Source: Oxyruncus cristatus (taxonomy: Eukaryota; Chordata; Aves; Passeriformes; Cotingidae). Taken from it: DNA of 64,000 bases. The translations under genes and the position numbers were made by a program. This document shows, one piece after another, positions 52,301 through 63,597 of this stretch. Position 1 is the first letter of the stretch. Every line of letters begins with the position of its first letter. Below the pieces are notes generated by a model. That model was not told the DNA's origin. It did not search any database and saw only the letters and a program-made list of their open reading frames with translations. The stretch is taken from NCBI GenBank assembly GCA_013399855.1, contig VXAY01006701.1, positions 4,683-68,682 on the forward strand. The letters run 5' to 3'.

Positions 52301-53926
52301 ATGAAACACAGTCATAGATACATTTACCAACTCAAGAGGTGACCATAAAATTAAAAAATGTAACAACTGCCAACAGAGAATTACTGTCACTGTTTAACTC
52401 TGCACAGTTGTATACAATATTCCCTGTCTGCAATCCTGGGGCTTTGCACCAGTACGTGTCAGAGCCCCACAGGATCAGAAATGCAGCCATGCCAAATTCC
52501 ATTTTGAAAGAAAAGAAAGTAAAAACAGTTGGAATGTATTTGGGCTTATTCAGGAGAGTCAATGGAGTTGTGTCTGCAAAGACCGTACCCCCAGGAATTG
52601 GCCAGTGCCAAATACCTTTTTGTCACTTGAACTGAAACAGATGCACTGCCCATTTTCTAAACCTAGGTGCTTAAAAAAAATTAGGTTCTTACCTTTCTGT
52701 AAAATCGCAGTTCATCTTTCAGTTCTTCATTAGTTATAACCAGAGAGGAAAGGAAACAAAATGAAATTTAAAGGATATTGGATAAACATTTAAAGGGAGA
52801 AATCTATTTAAATCTCACCATTCCCTTAGTTCTGATACCTGCTTTACTTACATTTCAAACAGGGTGATAATTATATTGTATTACTACTTTGGTTTTCTTC
52901 AGTTAATCTTACAACTTTTTCTTCATCTCTCAAGCTCCATTAAACTAAGGGAAAACAAACACTCTGCAGTATAAAACTTCAGATAAAAGCTAAGAATACT
53001 AAGGTTGTTGAAACTTGGCCCCTTTATGTATATGTTATTCTACTGCTTTAAAGTACACGCAAGCCTTCTGGTTTTCCAAATAGCCTCTGGAAAATTCTGG
53101 ATAGAGGACAGACAGTTCGGGAGTGTAGGAAAGATATGCAATAAATAAAGCTGCTATCTTCAGAATCTCTGAACTATTTTTTGTAGAATCTGAAAGATTC
53201 ATAGAAAATAAGGCAAGAGGAAGAATCACAAATCTGGAATGTTTAACTTTGGAGTGTTACATTTCTTTCAATGTTATTAACCTTGCTCTTTTGCTGCAAA
53301 AACAGAATACCAGACCATATGGATTCTCATTCTGGGCTAAAAGAGCACTTGCTTACGCCCATGAATTGTTAACCTTAAACTAGATAAGCCAGTGAAGGAA
53401 AATATGAAACATATTTTGCCTGTGTATTTCAAGGTTGTTTTCTGGCCATGGAGAAAGGCTGAGATTGGAAATCCCACATTCAACTCTCAAGTTTTCAAGG
53501 TTTCAAGGCAGAAAACATTTTCTACCCAAAGAAATGATCCTTCAATAAGCTCTTTATGCTGCTTTGAATAATAATAGTGAGAGCTTTCCTGCCCCAGTCT
53601 ACTACCTGTTCTAATATCTAATCTGGAAGAGGCCCTCCACATACCCAGTACAGAGCAAGTACTGAACAATGCTCATCTTGGAAATAAGCAGATTCTGGGG
53701 GCCTGGTACTGGAATAGAGGGCAGCCGAAAAAAAGTGACAGAGGATGCAGCACTCTCATTGCAAGCTGAAATCTCTAAGCTAAATTTAGCTCTGGGCTCT
53801 GAAAAAGGTTTTATTGAGTAAGTACAAATCAAGGTTTTTTTGAAAGTGCTGAAAAAGAACTTGATTCTTGTGAACTCGCAGCTGGTAAATCAGCAATTCA
53901 GGTAGAGGCAGCATAATTCTCCATGC
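46361..53926. other. Gene-poor unique sequence
   Basis: No gene or transposon was recognised. A poly-A run of 14 lies at 49255-49268, a short duplication of GACCATCCCTG at 47488-47498 and 47505-47515, and a hairpin cluster at 50222-50280. The longest frames (up to 98 codons) lie on both strands at about 51.4-51.7 and 52.3-52.6 kb and look like chance. Confidence 0.55.
50222..50280. repeat. Two alternative, mutually exclusive hairpins
   Basis: ATGGGTTAGC (50222-50231) pairs perfectly with GCTAACCCAT (50235-50244) over the 3-nt loop ATA. A second copy, TGGGTTAGC at 50272-50280, can pair with the same GCTAACCCA (50235-50243) over a 28-nt loop. So one central segment has two competing partners. 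Confidence 0.85.
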
Positions 53927-54535
53927 AGTGTGCCCCTGCAGCCAGGAGGGTCAACCGTGTCCTGGGGGGCATCAAGCAAAGCATCACCAGCCGGTTGAGG
54001 GAGGGGATTGTCCAGCTCTGCTCTGCACTGGTAAAGCCTCACCTTGAATATTGTGTGCAGTTTTGGGCACTGCAGGAAAGATACTAAGGAAGGATATTAA
54101 GCCATTAGAGAGTGTCCAAAGGAGGGCAGTGAAGATGAGGAGTGGCTAAGGTCACTTGGTCTGTTCAGCCTGGAGAAGAGGAGACTGAGGGGAGACCTCA
54201 TTGCAGTCTACAACTTCCTTGTGAGGGGGAGAAGAGAGTCAGGCACCGATCTCTTCTCTTTGGTGACCAGTGACAGGACCTGAGGGAGCAGCTGAAGTTG
54301 TGTCAGGGGAGGCTTACATTGGAGAGTAGAAAAAGGATCCACACCCAGAGGGTGGTTGGGCACTGGAACAGGCTCCCCAGGGAAGTGGTCACAGCACCAA
54401 GCCTGGCAGAGGTCAAGATGTGTTTGGATGATACCCTCAGGCACATGTTGTGACTCTTGGGTCCAGTGCAGTGCTAAGGGTTGGACTTGATCCTTATGGG
54501 TCCCTTCCAACTCAGCATACTCTGTGACTCTGTGA
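53927..54535 (+). mobile_element. CR1 LINE, 5'-truncated 3' end
   Basis: Starts inside the C-terminal part of ORF2 (AARRVNRVLGGIKQSITSRL, then [12 protein letters not shown]). It continues through the 3' non-coding end with the CCAGAGGGTGGTTGGGCACTG block and the CTCCCCAGGGAAGTGG block, and finishes with CTCTGTGACTCTGTGA. Compared with the 24-kb copy it has lost part of the segment after QRR and has frame breaks. The two are clearly the same or closely related subfamilies. Confidence 0.93.
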
Positions 54536-56152
54536 ATAACCAACACAGCAGTAAATAAAGGAGTAAGAGTAATTCGTTAGGGTGGTACAGAATGGTATAA
54601 ACAGTTTATGGGCATCAGAACCAAAATATTCTCTTATTCTCAGGGAGTTACACCATCATGGTGGAATTTAGAAAAGAGCATGTGGTGGCATGTGTAGAGG
54701 AATTTGCCCCAGTATCAACTGTGTTGTTTCTGCACAGTCAGGAAGTAGAGAACATCAATGACTATCACACACAACCTTGGCGAGCAAGAGATGTTACCCT
54801 GGTTCCAGCACTAGACTCCCCCTGTGTGCAGAACCTCAGAGTGAAGGAAGACTTTCCAGACTGCAAAGTCCCCAGTGGTCATCTAAAACCCTCAGGTCGC
54901 ACTACTTCATACACGGAGCAACAAAAGACATGACAAGGACAAACAGACCTCTCCAGTCCTGCACTGTGTCAAAAAACATTAACATTCACTTATAAACAAC
55001 AATAATATGACATAAGCATGGTGGAAAAACACAAAAACTAACCCGGATACATGGAATTGCAATTAGAAAAGAACCCTTATTGTTCAGAAAGGCTGAATGC
55101 ATGGAGAAGTAAAGTATTTTGTTTAAAATCTGTCCTTAGTTACAATGCCACCTGGACAAAAGTTTAGCTAAATTAAACAGTCTAAAGAAATTTCTATATT
55201 CTGTTGAAGTACATCCAGAATACACCAACAGCACCACTCTGTGGATTAATAGTGAACTCTTTGTAAACTCACAAGCTGGCTTCCCTAGCCTCAGACCAAC
55301 CACACTAAAGCAAAATGCAAATACATTTTTAAATATATTCTTAAACTAAATTACTGTATCAGTGGTATAAATCTGGCACCATTAGAATTTAATGAACGAC
55401 CTTACCTTTACAGTAGTATAATTGAGAATACAAATTGGCTTGCTTAGTTCATGTATGTGGCATGCCTTATTGTCACTTCACATAATTTTGTATCAGTGAG
55501 AGAAGTTGCATGTGCTGAATTCATAACAGATGCTTTACACTGCACCAAAATGAGAACTCGACTCTCTGAATCACATCCTAGATTTACACTTGTAGCTCTC
55601 ATTAGTGGTAGCTGCAGCAGAGTCCATGAGAGGCAGATCAAAGTACCACAGGAAATAAGAAAATTTAAATACTTAAGCCAATCTTCAACTGAATTCCTTG
55701 AGTACACAAAAAAATGGCCTGGAAGGAGTCTTGCTTCCTCCTCTGGGAAGAAATCAGGGCTGAGGGAGGGAGAAGAAACTGCAATCCAAGCAACCACAAA
55801 ATTTTCTATGCAGACTGACTGTCCCCGAGTTGGACACTTCAGCCTGACAGTCAGCTGTCTGGACTCAGTATTGAGTTGAGCTGTAATGGCAGCCAGTAAT
55901 CCCTGCTGGAGCTCAGTGGGATATAAGAAATATTTCCTACTTCCCCATCTCCAGCTACAGCAGCTTCAAGTGGTGAGTCCCACACCAAGTGGTGGTGTGG
56001 CAGATCACTGCAGGACTGTGTGATGGCCTGCTGCAGTCTTTGTGAATCCCATGGAGCCTTTCACACACACACACAAAAAGGTTGGCTACAGGCATTACGA
56101 GGCTGTGCTTTTGCAGATAAATCTTACTGCCTGTGCCATGTAAAACTCAAAT
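54536..56152. other. Unique sequence between two CR1 3' ends
   Basis: Long overlapping frames occur on both strands at 55.44-55.88 kb (142 codons plus, 117 codons minus) with no known domain. A (CA)7 run lies at 56062-56075, just before the next CR1. No gene is called. Confidence 0.55.
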
Positions 56153-56442
56153 TCATAGAATCATAGAATAACCTGAGTTGGAAGGGACTCACAAGGATCA
56201 CGAGCCCAACTCCTGGCCCTACGCAGAACAGCCACAAGAGTCACACCATGTGCCCAAGAGAATCGTCCAAACGCTTCTTGAACTCTATCAGGCTTGGTGC
56301 TATGACCACTTCCCTGGGGAGTTACTAGCCACCCTCTTGGTATAGAACCCTTTTTCTACTATCCAGTCTAAATCTCTTGACGTGGCTTCATGCCATTCCC
56401 TTGGGTCCTGTTGCTGGTCACCAGAGAGGTTCAAGTACCTTG
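56153..56442 (-). mobile_element. CR1 LINE 3' end, minus orientation
   Basis: On the plus strand it begins with TCATAGAATCATAGAAT, the reverse complement of the CR1 tail repeat. GAGTTGGAAGGGACTCACAA and a CTTGAACTCTATCAGGCTTGG block follow, then an ACTTCCCTGGGGAG block and the CCACCCTC block. The pattern matches the 3' untranslated ends at 25.2 and 54.5 kb, read in the opposite direction. Only about 290 bases of the 3' end are present and no coding part. Confidence 0.92.
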
Positions 56443-57002
56443 AGAAACCAGAGCAAAAATAAGAGTTCTTGAGGATCTCAAAATTCCTGTTATCAAGTGC
56501 AAGGTGTAGTCATATATCATTTGAGGAGCAGTTACCTTCTGGGGTCCCAAAATCTTAGACAAAAGTGACAGGAAGGAAAAGCCATTCTACCACTAGATCA
56601 TATGTGGCATATTAGTTTCTGCCTATAAGTGTGAAGGAAATAGGAAAAACAAACAAACAAGCAAACAAAACACCCCAAACCATATTTGAGTCTCGTTTCA
56701 GTCTGGAGGAGAGTGGCCACCTCTATTTCAGCTTGTCTCAGCTCCTCCAATACAAAAGCATCCAATACATAAGCATCTCTCCTGCTGTTATATATCTGAA
56801 AGCTTGGGCATGATATCAGAGACGAAATGCCTTTTTTTGAGCATATGCACAGAACATGAACAACTCTCATCAAGGTTAGCGTTTTTATTGGCCAAGCAGA
56901 TAATTCTGCTCCCTGGTCTGTTTACTGTTTTCCAAAGTGTAAGTACAAGGCTCAACTTTCAGGAAAACCTGAAGGCAGCGTCTTTTACATAGGAACAGAC
57001 AC
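56443..57002. other. Unique sequence left of the CpG island, with a 15-bp tandem duplication and a weak exon candidate
   Basis: TCCAATACAAAAGCA (56746-56760) is repeated as TCCAATACATAAGCA (56761-56775). On the minus strand this lies in an open frame containing RRDAYVLDAFVLEELRQAEI, preceded by an acceptor-like TTTCAG (ends at 56796). The charged, helical look is exon-like. It is only about 37 codons, part of the pattern comes from the duplication (DAYVL, DAFVL), and no strong donor follows. An (AAAC)-rich patch lies at about 56647-56670. Confidence 0.4.
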
Positions 57003-57358
57003 AAAACGAGATTCGCCAGCTGGCTGTGCCACACGCCGCTCCGGGTGGAGAGGGGGTGAAGGCTGCAACCGCCGTATGTCCTTGCTCTTTCCCCTTCGCC
57101 CCCCTCCGTGCCGCCCGGAGCGCCCTTCGCAGCGAGCCAGGTGCTCGGCAGCTACACAGCTCTCCCTCACATCCCCCTTCGCGTCAACCAGTCTCCACCC
57201 CTGTGGGCACCCATGCAAGGACAACGCCCACCCTCCTCGCGGCTCGCCCGCCGCCATTTTAAGGCCCTTGAGGAGCGCAGGAATGCTGCCGCCTCCCTCG
57301 CCCGCACGGGGAGAGCGGACGCGTGACCAGCTGTGAGGGCCGGTTTTTTGTTACCGAG
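57003..57358. promoter_or_regulatory. CpG-rich island, probable promoter and 5' region of an unidentified transcription unit
   Basis: By hand count there are about 33 CpG dinucleotides in roughly 355 bases, in sharp contrast to the CpG-poor rest of the window. It is GC-rich, with several CCGCC/CGCCC boxes. A perfect AAAATGGCGGC lies on the minus strand at 57260-57250. No TATA box is obvious. Islands of this kind normally mark housekeeping-type promoters, often transcribed in both directions. On the minus strand an ATG within the YY1-type motif opens a 90-codon frame (starting MAAGEPRGGW, down to 56985), in a good Kozak context (A at -3, G at +4). It is not recognised and may be a first exon or chance in GC-rich DNA. 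On the plus strand no clear first exon is visible; an AATAAA lies at 57536-57541. Promoter identity is fairly likely; the gene and direction are unknown. Confidence 0.65.
57250..57260 (-). promoter_or_regulatory. YY1-type / TISU-like site
   Basis: AAAATGGCGGC on the minus strand is the consensus binding core of YY1. The same core, when it sits just downstream of the transcription start, forms the TISU element that sets both transcription and translation start in mRNAs with very short leaders. The bases before ATG (TAAA) do not fully match the TISU consensus (SAAS). The orientation favours a minus-strand transcript; that is inference. Confidence 0.6.
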
Positions 57359-58747
57359 TTGTGTCATGGTTGTTAAAATTAAATAGAGTTACTTCTTGTA
57401 GTGGAGCCTTTCTTGAGTTAGTGGCTGGTCTCAAGGCAGCAGTGAGGTCCTCACGGCAGGTTGCCTGAGGAGGGCAGCACGCCCTTCCCAAGTGCTGCTG
57501 TCATCTTTGCCGTGCCCTTCAGTTTTCACAGTTTCTTAATAAAACGGGCACCAAAGAGAAGGGCGCAGGGAGGTAGCTGCTTACTGAATTTCTCCCATGT
57601 AAATGACTCTCTAGGTTATTTTATAGATCTCTTTTGAAATCAACACTGTTCAGTTTTAAGACAGAGAAAAAAAAAATGTACAAATGTAGCAAGAGGCTAT
57701 TTACCCGTTTGTCTTTCCATGAAATGGACTACTCAAAACTGAATAGTTTATGTTTCTCCAGATTTATTGTAACACAGCAATGTGTAGAGTTATGTTTGGA
57801 GAGATCTGTGAAGCACAGTGCAGGAAAGCCCTCCCCCTCCACCCACCTCAAGCTCCTGAAGTAAATGGCTTTTTTTAATGGTGCTTCCTCATGTTGACAA
57901 ACAATTTTTCATTGACCTGACCAACTCTAAATGCAGTGGCTAGCTGTTCTTTGGTATCTAAGGAAGGAGGGCTAATAAATCTCATTTCTGTATAAGATTT
58001 TTTTTCCCCGGCGAATTTTAGACTTTGTACATCCAATATGTACACATACCTAAGTTGCAAACTTAACAAATTGTGACTCCTGAACTTAACATTGCTAGTA
58101 AAATTTAGCATCTCTTAGCCATTAGCAAAGCACCTGTTGTGCTTAACAAATACCTGGAGATACAAGGCAGACCAGAAAACATTTTCCTTTTAGCACACAA
58201 CTTACAATGCCTGGGCTAGAAATCTCAAGCAGGCTGTATAAAGATCGGTGTCAGTGATTGGCTCAATCAAGTCACCTTGAAAACTCATCTGTAATTTCCT
58301 ACTTGTATCTCTCTTCTGTTATCTTGCCTTGCTGTTCAAGTTCCTCCTGTGCTTTAAGTATGGTAACCCCAAGTGTATTCTATGCAACTTTCCACACCAC
58401 CATTTCTTTACAGCTGCTAATTAAAGATCCCTCTTAATAAAGCCTTCTGCTTGAATAGTTGGAATGCGCTCTGAAAGGCCCCTTTTGTGGGAGACCATCT
58501 TGTGGATCACAACAAAGACAAGGCACTACAGAAAAACTGTTTTACTTTGTAGCCACTTCTCTGTCTCAAATTAATTAGCATTGCTCTGTTTTCAAGTGTA
58601 ATAACACTCTGGCGAGGTGAATGGAACCTTTCAGGGAGTAAACTACAGCACATTCTCCCACCAGCCTTGAGCAACAAAGCAGAGTGGTCATAAGAGGTGA
58701 TAGCTGATTAGGAGTGAGGTAGAACTCAGGTGACTGGGACTGTGATT

Positions 58748-58768
58748 CACACACACACCACACACACC
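58748..58768. repeat. Short CA-rich microsatellite
   Basis: (CA)n broken once by an extra C, about 21 bases. Confidence 0.9.
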
Positions 58769-58995
58769 CTGCAAACTCCTGAAGTATTAGCATTTCTGTA
58801 ACATGTTATTAAAACAGAGGCCCAGAGTGATCCTAGCATTGGTAATTTGTAAATTAAATACAATTAACGGTATTTTGCCTGGAAAAAAAACCACATTCTA
58901 ATCCATGTGTTTTCTTGACTTGATAATCATTTCCTGATGACTGTTTCTTGTCCTGCCTATGCTTAAAATTTACCCTGTATCCCTGAACACCTTAG

Positions 58996-59033
58996 CATAT
59001 GCATCACTAGTGAACATATGCATCACTTGTGAA
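58996..59033. repeat. 19-bp tandem duplication with CATATGCAT core
   Basis: CATATGCATCACTAGTGAA (58996-59014) is followed directly by CATATGCATCACTTGTGAA (59015-59033), one mismatch. Each copy contains the overlapping palindromes CATATG and ATGCAT. Paired sites like this could bind dimeric factors, but no role is shown. Confidence 0.85.
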
Positions 59034-62000
59034 GAGGCTACATTCATCTGAGTCCATAAGCTCGTGTCCATATTAGAGCTGCTGAATTTTGTCCATGAAT
59101 TAAATGCTCTTGAAAACAGTGCTATGGCAGTGTACAGTCAGAGCCTATACTGAAAGACTGCCAAAATCCAAGGCCTACATCTATAGGGTTGTACGGGTCA
59201 ATACTTTATGCTTGTGTCATGAGCGTCATTGAAACAAGTTGCCCTGGAGATACCCCAGCTTCTCTGATGAGCATTCACCCATGGAGCAGCTCTTTTGGAA
59301 CCCTCCTGAGAACAATTCTCTTCTTTCTGTTGCCATCATTCTTCATGTCTTGCTCATAGAAGCTAATGTGGGTATAGCACAGTGAGTACTGCAGCTTTCA
59401 TTCATCCCAAAGGCAATCATCTCTGTATTTTCTTTGAGTAAATCTCCAGAGATGCGTAAGTTCACTATAATTTGCATTTGCTCATGAACAGCATCCCTGT
59501 AGGGTTATTGAAATTTCATGTTGTATTATTTGAGTCATTTTAGCTTAGCTGAAGGCCACAAAATCCAAAAGGTTGTTTGATATTGGCTCTTGGCCCTCCT
59601 GCCTGGTGTCAAATTTTGCTGTTAAATATATGAATGTAAAACAACTATCAGCTACAAGTGAATTATACTTCTCATATTCAGATCTAAAGAAGAAGAGGAA
59701 TTGACCTATGCATTTTATTATCATATCTTCCATGTACATGTAAAAACCCTTTGGACAGGAAAATTCATGCATGTGGAGTATAAACTCTTCTGAGGCTTTG
59801 TTTTTACTTTCTATGTGAATACCTGTGCTGCACTGATTTGATTCGAACATATGACTGCAGGATATTGTTTCATATCATTCAAGTCAATGGGGATCCTGGA
59901 GTAAATTTGATTGCAGCAGGACCAGGCTTTGAAGAATGTCACTCTCGTGTAAGATGACAGAAAACAGACATGTTTTTATGATCAAAAGTAACCAGTGCAA
60001 CTAATCAGTCTGCATAGTGAATGCTCACACTGTCCCCACTGATGGCAAACAACCTCACTGGCAGAAACCAACCTGGATTGTTTTTTCCCTTAGAAAATTA
60101 ACAGAAAAATAATAAGCCTGCTGTCAGGCAATCTGTGGAGAATGAGAATAGTGAAGTGCATCATATGAATTATTCAATATAAACTGATTCACCCTTCTCT
60201 TTTAGCAGGCACTGTCTTCTCCTACTCCTCTTTTTTGTTCAGCCTGCATCTGCCTGAAGTTCTCACTGGGCAATGGTGCAGCTGACCCCACTGAAACATA
60301 TTCCAGCCACTTCTGCTTGTTGCATTCATGGTTTAGTATTCAGCATACTCAGTTCTGCTTTTCTTTTTTGCTTGTCTAGTGTCTGTGAAGGCAAGATGCT
60401 GAGAACTGTGGAAAATAGAGGAGAACAACTGTGGGGAGTGGAGAGCAGTGTGGAGCAGGGTCAGCTGTGGCAAGATGCAGCTGGCAAAGAATCATGGAGC
60501 CTTATCAAGCAGTCCATTCACACCTGTACATGTGTCCCAATAACTTCAGGGGGATAGCCTTTGTGATTTTTTTTTCCACACAATTAAGGTTGTATTGGGT
60601 TCTTAAACCTCTGTACAATCCAATAAAGAAAAAAAAATTAACAGTTTTGTTAAATCCCCTGCATTAGAAAAAATCCTGCAACCTAGCTGTTTGTCTCAAA
60701 AAGCCCTTTTAGTGACTGATGCTCATGTTTTGTAAGTGTTCGCTAAAGGCCATTATTCATCAGCACAGAGTTCAGCAAATGAGAGACTTACGGTTTGGAA
60801 CTCTATTTCTGAAAAATCTTGCATGTCCATTTCTTCCCTTGGCCAGTTAATATAACTGACCCAGACATTTCTCTGTTGCTGCCTGTTCTTGCCTCCTTAC
60901 TCTTATCCTGCATGATGGGAAACAGTATATGAGCTGACAACAAACCTAGATATTTGTGCCTTCAGTAGCATCATTTGAATGAGCTACTCTGACCAAGAGA
61001 CTTCTGTTTGTCTTCCGGGGACAGATATTTCTGTGCTCTTACTGCACTTCATGCTGCAATTTCATGGTTCTGTTTCCAAAAACAATTTGCTTTAATTTTT
61101 CTCTGTGAAGCCAGTCAGGCCTCAGTCCTAAGTTTGCGTGTTGCAAGAGAAACTCTACCTCAAATGTGATTGTTACTTGCATCAGTAGAGAGTACCAGTG
61201 TACACCACAACTGTGAAAGTGACAGATATCTGTGTGCTTAATGAAGACCCATCTGCAAGTTGCTACTTTCACCAGATGTGTTTAAAATTATTAGAAGTTG
61301 GTTTGTTTTTTTGTTGGGGGGTTTTATCTCAGAGGTTCTAAATCTTTGAATAAAACCAAAGTGGGTGTATTGATTTCTCAAGTGTTACCACACTTTCACA
61401 AAAGGATTTCTCCGACTATTTCTGTGTTTCCAAGCAACCTGGCTGAGGAGAAAGATAAATTGAACGTTGTGCTAACAGACTGACATAAAACTTTGACAGC
61501 TATTTTTAACAAATGTGAATCTAAATTACTGCACCAACCAGCTTCATTCAAAATCTCTGATCTCAGCTAATATAATACCTTTAGTTTATTTCTTTTCACT
61601 TTCGCCCAAGACACACAATGCACAGAAATCAGTCCAGATATATAATTATTGCCAGGGTGATATGGGCAGGCATGGTACTTGTTAAAAAAATGCCTCTGAC
61701 AGCTCCTTCCCCAAATTAAGGATAATCTGAACTGAAAAGACAAATTGACTGTGCAAGTGAAGACAGACAAATGAAGGCAAGAGTGGATTCAGTCTGCAGA
61801 GAACAGAAACATTGACATTTGGTTCCTTTTCTCTTTTACAGACGCTTGGGAGCTCAGCATCTACGCAAGTGTTATCAGTCATAGATAGAGATAGGGGAAC
61901 AGCAGTAAGTGTCAAGATCAAACAAAAGTCCTGCTTCCCTCAACACAGGAGAACAAACCTCAGTAGGTGGTTCACTACACCCACATAATTTTGTTCCCTG

Positions 62001-63597
62001 GAGAGCTCACTTACTCCTTCCTGCTTCTTAAACCAAACTGTTTCCTTCTGCCTACTGGCATCTTCCCCACAATTTTTTGCTGTACATGCAAAATTTGCCA
62101 AATAATCCTGTAAAGCCTGTATAATGAGAAAGCCCTTCTGTCTGTTGTTGCCTCAGGTGGTCCTATTGTTTCAGCTCTGTCCCTGTCACTGTGTAAAGTT
62201 CCGTAATTGATCTTTGTGCTGAAGTGGAAATATGAATGCTTAACATATGTTGTAACTACATCTGTGATTATGAGCTGACATAGGTCCTTGTTAACACTGG
62301 CCAGAAGGATGCTTTCACTTGAGACCCATAGAACAATTGTTTTTTGGTATCTGAGTGCGACTCCAGTCAGCCAGCACAAGTTCTTGACCTGTCCAAGGAG
62401 CCAGGCAGGGCGAAGCAGTGATCGGGAGCCCTAGCTGAGCCTAGATTTCTCCCAGTTTTGTGACAACTAGAGCATTGTCTCAAACAAAAGTATTAGCTAG
62501 TATAGTATACTATTCTATATTAAAAATATAATAATGAAATGCAATATTTTATTCTGATGAACATTTGCTTCAAAAAGGTCAGTAGAATACTATGTATTAT
62601 ACCTCAGAATGGGTCTGTGGTGCAAGCAGCTCAGAGCAGGTTATCACCACCAAAACCAGTAAGTCTGATTCTCTTCCTTCTGTTCCGAAGGCAGTATTAC
62701 CAGAAAGTAAACTTAAGTAGCACCTCATGAAATTTTGTATCTTCTCTATGCTGACTAAGTCTTTTAAGTCTAGCTAAGGAACGGTAAGATAATCACTTAA
62801 TGCAAATGAGCTAATAAGGGTGCTGTTTGGGATCAGATGTCAGTGAAGGTAAATGTCATAAATCTCTGCCAATCTGTTTCTCTTAATGTCATGTTACGTT
62901 TCCTCACTGATTTTGGTTTCTTGTGGTAAAATCCCTGGGATTTTCAGTATTCCAGTGTCTTATCTTTACCTCAGATGTATTAGCAGAAATCTGCCCATGT
63001 CAGAGTGAAAAATGGTTGTGCCCTAGTATATGTAGCATGTTTTGCTAGACGTTAGCTGTGTGGCTTCCACAGTGAACAATACTTCAGAAATTAAGAGTAT
63101 GTTGTTTCTGAATTGCTTTGTGCTCTAATCAATGACACTGGATGATAATGTAGCCATAAAATTAAGTATTTTATTATTAATTGTTACTATATGTATTTTA
63201 GACTAAGCATTGTAAAAAGAGAGTGCTAGCCATAGAACTCATGTATTTTACTAAGGTTGGAAGTTCTCAAGGGAAAGTGCATAGTTTATCATTTCTTGTG
63301 AAGATCCTCTACAGGCAAGAATTTTGATAAAAACAATGACAGTTGCTTGCACCTGTGAAGAGAGTGATAGAAAGCAAGAAAGAAGCCAAAACAGATCCAT
63401 GAGATTGGGTTTAGGCCTTGAACCAATTCCAGAAGGCATGAAACCATGCCAGAACGAAGGAGTCAAGAGCAGAACATAACAGGAAAGTTGTTGATGTACT
63501 GATATCACAGCCCTCTGTTTTTAGTGTGCAAGGGTTCTCAATTTACCAAGGTCCCTCTGCTGGTGGTAGCTGAAGCTGTTCCTGGGCTCCCATCCCT

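Larger units (their letters stand above)
57359..63597. other. Unique sequence right of the CpG island, no recognisable gene
   Basis: Short frames only (at most 122 codons, minus, 62011-62379), none with a recognised domain. There is a small palindrome GTGAGGTCCTCAC at 57442-57454, a CA-rich run at 58748-58768 and a 19-bp tandem duplication at 58996-59033. If the island at 57 kb drives a plus-strand gene, this would be its first intron; nothing here proves it. Confidence 0.55.

Noticed and set aside
55444..55879. 142-codon plus and 117-codon minus overlapping frames
   Set aside because: Both strands open at once and neither recognisable; treated as chance.
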